Shown: in pieces, positions 24,532 to 34,070 of the stretch
Layout: the number at the start of each line of letters is the position of its first letter
Numbering within the stretch: the stretch's first letter is position 1
NCBI GenBank assembly: GCA_030280995.1
Contig: JASXTE010000007.1
Coordinates: 12,057,001-12,121,000, forward strand
Length of the DNA: 64,000 nt
Reading direction: 5' to 3'
Origin: Hemileia vastatrix
Taxonomy: Eukaryota; Basidiomycota; Pucciniomycetes; Pucciniales; Zaghouaniaceae
Notes under the pieces: model-generated
Seen by the model: the letters and a program-made list of their open reading frames with translations, nothing else
Told to the model about the DNA's origin: nothing
Database searches by the model: none
Position numbers and translations under genes: made by a program

Positions 24532-26021
24532 TTTCAGCCTAGATATCTCCAGCACTTAGTAAAAAGTACTTACAAGTTATGTTAAACACATGGACTACAC
24601 ATGGGAGCAATAAATTAGAGTACACAAATAATATACATAAGTAAAATTATGATAACATAAGAAATATGCCATTATAACACCTTATATACACGCATATATC
24701 CACCATTTATAAGTCTTATGTACTTAATATTAAGTTTTAATATGCTAGGGTAATCTTAGTAACCTTAATTTTAAGGCTACATAATTTTTAACTAGACTTA
24801 AAGCTGTTGTTTTCATTGTTTTATGTAAAAAATAAGAAATGTGCTTTAAATCACCTAAAAGTTGATTATATGCTCTTTAATTTTAATGATATTAAAAATT
24901 CGCCTTGACAGATCACTTTTTCTTAATTAGGACTATTGATTTGGCTACTCAAATGCATAAAAATAACACTTTTCAAATTTGGTGTTTTTTATGCCAGAAA
25001 TGGCTTCTGTGTACCGGCCACATACTGCCTGCATTTTTCCAGTGTGAATAGCTTCATTTTTAGCAAAGTTAGCTTTTCACACTATAATTACCCCACATTC
25101 TATGCCCACTGTGGGGAAACACGCTAAAATAGGCAGGAGGCGCTTATTTAGTGTCCTAGCTTAATTACTAATGCATTGACCCTCTTTATATGCACTAATT
25201 TCATTAATAACCTCAATCTTAATGCTTTATTTCACTACCACGCTTAAACTCACCTAAATTAGTCAAGATTTATCCATGAAAGCGCCTGCCAAGGACTGCA
25301 TGTAGTTACCCCACATCTCACACTCTGTTTTGGGTTTCTAAGTGGTTTCTCAGTCAATATTGGGTATTTTTGAATGGGGATTTCACATAGTATAATGTCA
25401 GGATTAGCCCCAACATTTCCACTGTTAATCCCTCTTGTTATTGAGTTATTATTAATCTTAATTTTCCCTTTTTAGTCTTTTATTTTAAAGTATAATACAC
25501 ATATACTCTCTTTTTTGCTTATTCTTTAATTTTGATGGATTATCCCTATTACTACAGGATTTTGGTGGGTGATATCATTCTAATTATTTTATGGGTAACT
25601 CTGTATGTTGTTGGACATGTCTATTAGCTGGAATGAGGCGCCATTAACTTTGTATAGATCTGGTAAATCAAGTGGTACATTGGGGAAGTTATTGTGTATA
25701 AAAGGAGGGGGTTTTTGGTCTTGTTTGCTACATTCTTTTTTATTACCAGTAAACAAATAACCAATACAATTACAATACATATCAATAGTACTTATAAAGT
25801 CTTTGAATAGCATCTGAATTTATTAAATCTTTTTTTCTACCAACTATAAAATTGTAAGCCATATATAATTAGTGAGGTTAAAATTACTGAGACCTTTATA
25901 TTGAATTATATTTTAATACTTATTGGATTTATAATACAGAGTTCATATAGGACCATTAAAATCTTCTAGACACTTACCATTCAAGATAGTTCATGTCTTT
26001 GCACTTGACCACAGCCTGAAA
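24532..26021 (+). mobile_element. Solo LTR F1
   Basis: 1,490 bp, reading TTTCAGCC...CCTGAAA (decayed TGTCAGCC...CTGACA). Flanked by TTTAC at 24527-24531 and 26022-26026. TATAAAAG is at 25697-25704, followed by a GGAGGGGGTTTTTGG block shared with F2 and F3. No coding capacity. Confidence 0.85.
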
Positions 26022-26394
26022 TTTACTTTTTTTTCCAGCTTGGTTATTTTTTATTTTTTTATTTTAGTTTAGTTTTTAATGTTTTAGTGATATGTAACTT
26101 AAGAAAAAACTTTTTTGTTTTGCGCTAAACCCTTTCTTTTCTTTTTCTTTTTCTTTTATTTTATTATATTTTTTTTGGGAGGTGGAGGAGAGAAAGAATA
26201 TATATATATATTCTCCTGATGGTGAAACATATTTTTGTTTTTGTTTAAAAAAAACTCAAGGTTAACAGCTACCTCCCCCCCTTCTCTACCCTAACTACCC
26301 ACTAAGAATATAGCCAACTCACACATGAAAAATAAACCTATTGGGTATATTATACTTTTGGTGTAGGGTGAATTTGATATATGATGGACAAAAA
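26022..26394. other. AT-rich spacer
   Basis: Low-complexity T-rich stretches and a short TA run; I see no gene or element end. Confidence 0.5.
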
Positions 26395-27150
26395 ATTGAG
26401 AATGAAAAAATGAATAAGAAAAAGAATAAATTTAAAGAAAAAGAGCAAGAAAATGAAAGAAAATGGAAGAACATGAAAATGAACTAGAATGAAAGAAAAT
26501 AAAAGAAGATGAAGGAAAAAGAGCATGAAAAGAAAATGAACAAAAAAAAGAAAGAAGAAAGAAGAAAGAAGAAAGAAGAAGAAAATGCAAAAAAAGAAAG
26601 AAGTAGAAAATGAAAGAAGATGAAAGAAAATGAAAGAAAAGGAAGAAAAGAAAAGAAAGAAAAGAAAGAAAAGAAAGAAAAGAAAGAAAAGAAAGAAAAG
26701 AAAGAAAAGAAAGAAAAGAAAGAAAAGAAAGAAAAGAAAGAAAAGAAAGAAAAGAAAGAAAAGAAAGAAAAGAAAGAAAAGAAAGAAAAGAAAGAAAAGA
26801 AAGAAAAGAAAGAAAAGAAAGAAAAGAAAGAAAAGAAAATGAAAATGAAGGAAAATGAAAGAAAAGTAAAAGCAACTGAAAATAAATGAAAATGAAAACT
26901 AAAGAAAATAAAAGAAGGTGAAAGAAAAGAATGAAAAGTAAAAGAAAATGAACAAAAAGAAAAAATAGGAAGAAAAAGGAAAAAAAAGAACAAGAAGAAG
27001 AAAGAAAAATAAAGAAAAGGAAAAAGTGAAAGAAAAAGAAAAAGAAAGAAAAATTAAAAGAAAGCAGAAGAAAAAGGAAAGGAAAAAGGAAGAAAACAAA
27101 GAAGGAGAAAAAAGGAAAAATAAGAAGAAGAAACAAAAATTGAAACTCAA
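26395..27150 (+). repeat. Homopurine tract with a (GAAAAGAAA)n core
   Basis: About 750 bp made almost only of A and G on the plus strand. The regular core at 26645-26838 is about 21 copies of a 9-bp unit. Long open frames on both strands (Lys/Glu-rich on plus, Phe/Leu/Ser-rich on minus) are by-products of the repeat. Confidence 0.9.
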
Positions 27151-27542
27151 ACTTGAGAGTGTTTTTTGTTTTTAATATGTGCAAAAATGATGTTTTCATT
27201 TATCTTATTTTTTTTAAAAAATCAGTGATGTATTATGGTATAGATGAATTTATTAATGTTTTTCTGTTTCTAATCTAATCTGTTGTATTGTTTATAAATT
27301 TGTTTAAAATTTAAAAAGGAATTAAAACTAATGAATGGATTCTTTAATACGTTATTTCAAGTGAAAGGTTTTGGGCATTTGTGATTCAGTGTTATCTTAT
27401 TAGAAGGTTGCATTAATTATTCATTACTGTAGACTAATCTTAGAGCTCATGTCTGTGTGATGCATTGCATAGCAAATTAAGTGTTAGCCCAGTCTGTGTT
27501 TTGAACCTCGTCTTCATTCACAAAGTATTGAACATTTGATTC
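27151..27542. other. Spacer upstream of the ECM15-like gene
   Basis: AT-rich, no repeat family recognised. It presumably contains the gene's promoter, but I see no clear TATA box at a convincing distance. Confidence 0.4.
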
Positions 27543-28640
27543 ATGTTTTGTACGGCAGATTTTTGTTTAATTCCAGTAAGTTTTTTTGCTTTTTATTTTT
27601 TACGGTAAGGTCTTTACACAGAAGGAAAACACCTAGAAATAGACGTCTAGTGGGGGTTTTTTAGGGGGGGCGTCAGGTAATATGCTTGTCCTAGCTTCAT
27701 TGTTCACTTTTATGGGGACAATAGGCAGGAAGTAACTAAACCAAAGTTACTTCACAGCTTCGAAAAAGAGAATAAACACCACTCAATGTTTGCTGCAGCA
27801 TTCTTCCCCTCTGTCTTACATGCTTTTTTTCTTGTTGAGGGAATGAGTGAGTAGGCGCGTATTAATACTAACAACACATTTAATAACAGATAGGTGGAGA
27901 TGACGGTTCGAGTGTTAGTAAATACATTGCTGAGTGTCAGCGGTCAGTCTTTTCTTTATCTATCATCTACACATATATTCACACCAGTTTATCCTTTTCA
28001 CAATCCAGGGTTCTAGCTAAAACTGGACTTAAATATGAGGTACATACATATAGATCATTTCTTGTAACTCTCTTGTTTTTCTTAATCACATAACTCATAA
28101 GTTTTATAATTTCATTCGTTTGTAGATGCAGTTCAGCAGTTTTTATTTTTATTTTTATTCCTTTTTTTTGTAAAATAAAATCTTTTGGCTCTAAGTTTGG
28201 ATGAATAATACTGACTCGTTTTTTATTTATTTAAAGTGGATACGGAACTGGTTTAGAAGGTCCTTGGGAGGAAGTGACTAATGCAATAAAGCAATGTCAT
28301 GAAGCCGGTAAATTTCTTTCCTAAACTTTATTCTTTTCTTGTGATCATCTGGATTGATACTTTTGGATGTTTTGAAAGTTCATAAAATGGGCTGTCCTCG
28401 GGTTGCTACTGGTATTCATCCTTTTTATTATTTTTTTATTGATTCTGTCTTTCTTAAAGAAAAAAAAGAATATATTCTGATTGTGTAAGAATTAATTAAT
28501 CGTTCTACTTCTGCTTGTTTTTTTTTCTTTTTTCATGTTGATGATAATGATAAAAAGATATTCGAATTGGAACTCGTACAGATAAAGAAAGTTCTTTAGA
28601 ACTTAAAGTCAAATCAGTTGAAAAAATTTTATCCAAGTGA
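27543..28640 (+). CDS. ECM15: ECM15-like UPF0045 (thiamine-binding fold) protein, seven exons
   Basis: Intact host gene. Exons: 27543-27575, 27890-27942, 28009-28039, 28126-28130, 28237-28307, 28379-28411 and 28558-28640, all with GT...AG introns of 314, 66, 86, 106, 71 and 146 nt. They join to exactly 102 codons plus TGA; the yeast protein is 104 residues. The product matches the MTH1187/YkoF-like UPF0045 family (yeast Ecm15): N-terminal ADFCLIPIG, central YGTGLEGPWEEV, then CPRVATDIRIGTRTDK. The family has a small ferredoxin-like fold reported to bind thiamine-type ligands; the cellular role is poorly known. The start is set by an in-frame TGA two codons upstream. Exon 4 is only 5 nt: skipping it shifts the frame, including it gives KYEMHGYGTG. 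This is the only clearly functional host gene in the window. Confidence 0.9.
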
Positions 28641-30301
28641 ACATTTATATAAATGTTTTTATTTTTATTTTTATTCTATTCTGTTTTTATTTATTGTTTT
28701 TGGGGTTTTTGATTTGCTGGATTTTGATACGTGGATTACGTGTCTGAAGAGTGATCATCACTATCGTCATACTTTGGGGCACGGAGTCAGACTTCATGCG
28801 CTCAGAAGAGAACATTAGTGCATATCAAGATAGGGGGGGGGGGGAGCAATATTGCAGAACATTTTCATGGATATAGATAGTTGAAGGAGTGTAGGGGTTC
28901 GCAAGTGAGATCAAGTGGGGTAGCAGCAGAGACCCTCTTATGAGAACTATTGATTACATCAATTAAAGAAAAAATAAATCAATAGGAAAGTGAGTATACT
29001 CAAATGAATTGATATCTTTTACAAGTAGCTCTTCTATCCTGAGATACATGAAAACTCATCTAATAAGTATAACAATGAAGAGAGAAAGGAAAGTTAGTTC
29101 GTCCTGAAATTGAATTAGGCTACTGTGGAATAGATCACATAAATAAGCAGTATATATACCCAGTAGACCCATGCTAACTCTAGGGTCGTTGAAAAAAAGA
29201 TACACAAATACTATGTGAGATGAAAAGTTTAGAATTAATAGTCTAACGAAAAAATGATAAACAACGAAAATTTTAATAAATGAAAGATGATTCACTGTAC
29301 GCTACTTCATTGCACAAGTTTAGCAGTATTTTTAGAAGTTGAGATTTAAATGAGCCTGATACCTCTGAAAAGAGAGTAAAACAAAGAATGGCTTCAAATC
29401 TTTATGTTTTTTGTTTTTTGTTTTTTTGCTTTCCCTTTTTGAAATTCATGTCTATTTGAATGACAGGGTTTATTTGTGATAATGAATTGAAGTAGTGACC
29501 CAAGTGAGAATGAAGTCAAGAAAATGGTACTTGGAAAAAGGAAGAATGAGAGAAACCCTCACGTATAAAAACATCTAAAAACTCACTTATGGGCACCATT
29601 AACCAATCATACTTTTAAATGCCACCATTTAAAAATATTACAAAAAAAACTTGTTTTGATTGAAATGGTGTATTTGATTATGGTTGATATACCCTAATAT
29701 ATCCAGTCTCCAATTTGAAAAAAAAAAACTTATATTAAAAGACAGCCTTTGACAGCTGAAAATCACAGACATTTTAATGTTTAAAATATAGCAAAAAAAA
29801 CATATCACTGACATTAACCATTTTTCCAACATATCATAAATTTTTGAAGATTAAATTATGATTATGACTGTTTATATTCTACCTCTCTTTTCCATTTAAA
29901 CACAAACACACACACTTTTTGTTTTTTTATTTTTTAACTTTTTAATTTTTTTTAGTGTATGAATTTGGAATATGCAGCTAAATTTTTGGGACAAGACTTA
30001 ATTAATATTAAGTTCCAACTAGCCAGTTTGGAGACCCTTTAATACTTCAAATGATACAAATAATCAAGTTCCAGCTCTTCCATCAAGATATCTGACTGAA
30101 TAAAAGTTATAGGGACATCACATGTTTTTCATTTTTGAGAAAAATGAAGCCATTATGTCTAGAAAAAGAACTATAACTTAAGTTTCAATTTATATACAAA
30201 AATAAGAAACAGCCAGATCAGGATAAATTTTCCATTTAATCCCCAAGCCTTATTTAAAAACTCAAGTGAAAATTGTTGTAAAATAGAGATAGACATAAGT
30301 A
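28641..30301. other. Intergenic DNA downstream of the ECM15-like gene
   Basis: AT-rich sequence with short homopolymers, including a run of 12 G near 28832. I recognise no gene, LTR end or terminal inverted repeat. Confidence 0.4.
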
Positions 30302-31056
30302 AAGTGGGCAGAAGGGTATCATTGTCACTTTCATGCATACATTTGATTTTTGCCACATCTTCATCTTTCTTTTGTTCAACCGTCATCTCACCTATACACT
30401 TGATAATGGTATTTCTTTTATTCTTTAAGTTATTCTATTTCATTTTGTAAGCTCTTTTTTTCATTAATTGTAAAACTGACTGATTAGCAAGCTAGTGAAA
30501 ATTAAGTTCAATAATTGCCCTCATGGATCAACTGCAACTTTTTATATGTCTTCCAAATGGATTCCCACACCCAAATGGACACCATGAGTTCAAAGAATAG
30601 AATTACCTTAATAGAAAACTCAAGTATAAAAGATTTATATGCTCCCCGCACCCTTTTCAACATCAATTTTGTCAAATTTTCATCCCTTGAAGAGTGCTGC
30701 AACACTGCTAAATTTGTGCTTGGAAGATGCATATGGTGGATTCCCTACGATTTAAACCAAACTTTCTTAAATTATTTCACCTCAATTTTATTTCTTTTTG
30801 CACATTATTTATTTGAATTTGAGGTTATCATGAAGGGGATATCTAATGGTGAAGGTATGGTTTCTCTCACCTCACTGGTTTTCAAGTGGCAAAAGTTTCA
30901 TTTTCCAAAAGCAATTAATATAAAATAAAATAATTTTTTTGATGGGTTATAATTCAGGGTGGTCTACTTGACAAGAATACTAATTTTTATCTCATTTTAA
31001 ATTTTCTTGTGAGAGCTATGTCAAGTTGAAATGTGACAATGATACCCTTCTACCCA
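30302..31056. repeat. Segment bounded by inverted repeats of about 26 bp
   Basis: The left end reads AGTGGGCAGAAGGGTATCAT (30304 on) and the right end, reverse-complemented, reads AGTGGGTAGAAGGGTATCAT (ending near 31056); both continue as TGTCAC. Length about 755 bp. No clear target duplication and no transposase. A 137-codon open frame inside (30515-30928) shows no family signature. Confidence 0.5.
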
Positions 31057-31283
31057 CTGTACATACTTTCAGTCTGAGTTTAAGTACAGAGACATGAATA
31101 GCTTAATTAGTTATTTTCCTAGAAGATTTTAATATTAAAGTATGAATTGAATTGTCCAAATCTAATTAAGTATTAAAATATAATTTAATGTAATGGTCTC
31201 AGTAATTTGACCTCACTTATTATAAATGGTTTACAGCTTACAGTTGGGAGAAATATAGAACTAAGGATTTTAAACAATATATA

Positions 31284-32059
31284 TGTCACCGGACGAGCTA
31301 CGCACAAGGTCGAGGATGTTCCTGTAAGTGAGATGAGGGATTTTAGAAACTTCTTCGAAGCACAGAGGAATGATTCGAGGAAATGATTCGAAGGTCACTC
31401 GAAGTAATAGCTATAGGTTCGAGGTTCGATCGAGAAGAATTACAAACTAGTTCCAAGGTAATAATAATTCTTAAAATCTCACAAAGGGTTGGTAACTCAA
31501 TAATCAAAGATTTAGGATTTAGAAATGAATATTTGAGGAGGTAAAAGAAAGATACAATAACAATGATTTAACTTTTAAGGATTTACCACTATTAATGTAA
31601 ATACGATATTATAATTTAATTCTAAGGAATATTGAACCAAATACCCAACTCCTTTTATATCCTTTGTTCCTCCTCGCATTGACCTCCCTTCCATTGCAGC
31701 ATTCCCATTCCATTGACCATTACTAACATACACTTAGACCCTCTCTACTAAATATCCGTTCATGCTCAATTTGCCCCTTTTAATTAATTAACAAAACTTT
31801 AATGGAAAAAAAACTACTACTATACTATTTCATTTATCCTAGCGCTGTGCGTCGCTTATTGAAAAGGACTAAGGTACCCTATTGGGAGATTGACTAATTT
31901 AGATTTAGAGTTTAGGCTAGCGCAGTTAAATAGCAGTACACAAAGGAAAATCGCAGCTGCTATGGAGAATTGCTTTCTGCGCTTCAAGTATAGATTTAGC
32001 ACTCGATATTATTGATTTATTGAGTTAATTTCGCTTCGAGTGTCACGTGGCGCGTGACA
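31284..32059 (-). repeat. 3' LTR of element E
   Basis: Left-hand LTR of the minus-strand element, 776 bp, TGTCACCGG...GCGTGACA. It also lies immediately upstream of the antisense gene. Confidence 0.9.
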
Positions 32060-32069
32060 GATGCCCGGG

Positions 32070-32077
32070 TATAAAAA
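32070..32077 (+). promoter_or_regulatory. TATA box of the antisense gene in element E
   Basis: GGGTATAAAAAATG lies 11 bp past the LTR boundary and 92 bp before the ATG at 32169, a sensible distance for a plus-strand promoter independent of the element's own transcript. Confidence 0.6.
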
Positions 32078-32168
32078 ATGCGAACTCCGTTGAGCTTGAG
32101 CCATCTTCCCACACTAATTTCCCTTGTCTAATACTTTTTTCCCTCATCTCTTAATTATTTATTTTATA

Positions 32169-33120
32169 ATGAACTGCCCTACTCCCACACCCACGCCTCC
32201 ACACCCTAAAGCGGATGGGGGAATAATCACACGACAGTTTTCACAGACTTGCACGGCTTGTGAAAGCATGGAATATTTCTGTGTCGAAAGTACGGCGACT
32301 CGAGGCCCTCGCCAGAAATGCAAGTTTTGCCGTTGGCGGCGAGTGGCGTGCGATGCGTTGACGAAGAACGCGGAAATCGAAAAACGATTTACAAAAACTA
32401 AATTTTGGGTAGTTCCGAAGACCAAAGAGGTGGTCGAAGACATTTGGGATGTCTCGATCGAAGATGAACAATCGGTGGGGGAAAATGATAAGGAGATGAA
32501 CAACGAGATCTCAACCTGGGTAACCCAGGCCACGAGTTCGAAGCGAGGTGTCGAGGAAGAGGTTGACAAATTGGTGGAGGAGGATGAAGATGAAGTCCCT
32601 GTTCCAGGGCGGGCACCCAAGAAACGACGGGTGGTCATCGAGGACGATGAGGAAGAGAGAGAGGTAGAAGTCGAAGTGGCGCCCAGGTTATTTCTGGAGC
32701 CTGATCCCATCTTCGAGGTAAGTTTTAATTGTTTTATTTCAAGGATGAAGTTACTGATGAGTTTTGTTTTAGACATTGAATAACCTTGAAGAGCCGATTG
32801 CAGAGCCTGCGCCGGTTATACCAACTGAGGCAAACCCTCCAGCCACGGAAGTAGTTGAAGAGCCCGAAGACACCCTGGACCAGGTGTGGTCTAAGAAACC
32901 TTGTCAAGGTCGACGAGTAAGGTTCGCGGAAGAATTATGTGGGGAGGTCAACGCTATTATTGACACTGCTTCCTTCGACGTGGCAGAGGAGCTATTGGAG
33001 ATGGGAGAGGTGGTTCCGGTAGGAGAGGAGGAGGTATTTGAGAAATGCAGGAAGGAAATAAGGGTAGTTTTGGAGAAAATGAAAAGATTGGTTCGAGAGA
33101 AGTTAAAAGAAAAGATTTGA
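32169..33120 (+). CDS. Antisense accessory gene of element E, Zn2Cys6-pattern nuclear protein
   Basis: Two exons, 32169-32717 and 32773-33120; the 55-nt intron is GTAAGT...TTTTAG in phase 0. Product 298 residues. Cys28, 31, 38, 51, 54 and 61 give C-x2-C-x6-C-x12-C-x2-C-x6-C, exactly the spacing of fungal Zn(II)2Cys6 binuclear clusters, although the usual basic residues between the second and third Cys are missing. PKKRRV at 150-155 resembles a classical nuclear localisation signal and is flanked by long acidic runs. The C-terminus is a charged helix rich in Lys, Arg and Glu. It lies between the end of pol and the 3' LTR, on the opposite strand, with its own TATA box. It is intact although gag-pol is not. 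The role is unknown; a DNA-binding or regulatory protein is an inference from the cluster spacing and the signal. Confidence 0.75.
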
Positions 33121-34070
33121 AAAGAAAAGGAGATGTAAAGAAAGAAAATTGTATTTTAGTTTTATTTTATTTTTATTTTATTTTATTATGATTATTTTTT
33201 TATTGTAGGTGAATGTTGTTAATTTTATAAGATTTGAGAGAGAGAGAAAAAGAAGAGAAAAAAAAGAAAAAAAAGAAGTTTTAAATAAAAAATTTTAGAA
33301 TTTGAAAGAAGAATTTTAAAGAAAGAGAAAAGGTTGTTTTTAATTGAAGGAAGTTTTAGTGTTTTTTTTTTTTTTTTTTTTTTAAAAGGAAAATTTTTAT
33401 GTAAGAAAAGAGAGAGAAAAGAAACGGTTTTGTGATTGAGATGAGTTTGTTAAATTGAGGATTTTTAAAATTTTTTTTTTTTTTTTAAGAAATTTTAGTT
33501 GAAAAGAGAGGAAGAAGAAATAAAAGAAAAAAAACAGAATTTAGAATTTTAAGAGAATTTGAAAAGAAGAATTATTTGTTTCAAAGAATTATTATAGGGA
33601 GATTTAGAGGTTGAAATTAAGTTCGAGGAAATGGTCGTGTCGTACAAGATTTGATGATTTGAAGGAAAGAAAGTTTTTTTTTTTTTTTTAAAAAAAAGAG
33701 AATAAATTTTTTGGAAGAGAAAATTTTAAAGAGAATTTTAAATTTAAGAAAAGAATGTATTTAAAGAATTGAAAAGAAAAGAAAGAAAATATTTAGATAG
33801 ATTTATTTTTATTTTATTATTTATGTTTTATTCTATTTATTTTATTTTATTTTATTTTATTTTATTTTATTTAATTTTAATTTTGATTTTATTTTTTTTT
33901 ATTTTATTGTATTTAATTTTAATTTTGATTTTAATTTTAGTTGGTTTTGGAGGAAATTTTATAGAAAGAAAAGAAGAGAGAAAGAAGAAAACAAGGCTAA
34001 GAAATTTAAGAGGTGTTTTAGATTTTAAAGAAAGAAAGAAAAATAAAAGAAAATTTTAAATAAAGAAATT
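33121..34070. other. Non-coding A/T-tract spacer of element E
   Basis: Long runs of A on the plus strand with several poly-T blocks (33360-33383, 33471-33486, 33674-33689) and a short TTTTA run near 33840. No coding capacity seen on either strand. Confidence 0.6.

Noticed and set aside
26432..27199. Long Phe/Leu/Ser-rich open frame on the minus strand
   Set aside because: It is the complement of a (GAAAAGAAA)n purine tract; equally long frames exist on the other strand. No domain, and the composition is dictated by the repeat.
30515..30928. 137-codon open frame as a host gene
   Set aside because: No recognisable family, no conserved motif, and it sits within an inverted-repeat-bounded segment of unknown nature.
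31427..31440. tRNA B-box-like GGTTCGATCGA
   Set aside because: Lies in the E LTR and recurs in its second LTR; no acceptor stem or A-box at the right distance.
32159..32776. 205-codon minus-strand frame opposite the antisense gene of element E
   Set aside because: Ser/Thr-rich shadow of the acidic gene on the plus strand; the plus strand has splice sites, the Zn2Cys6 spacing, a TATA box and a nuclear signal.
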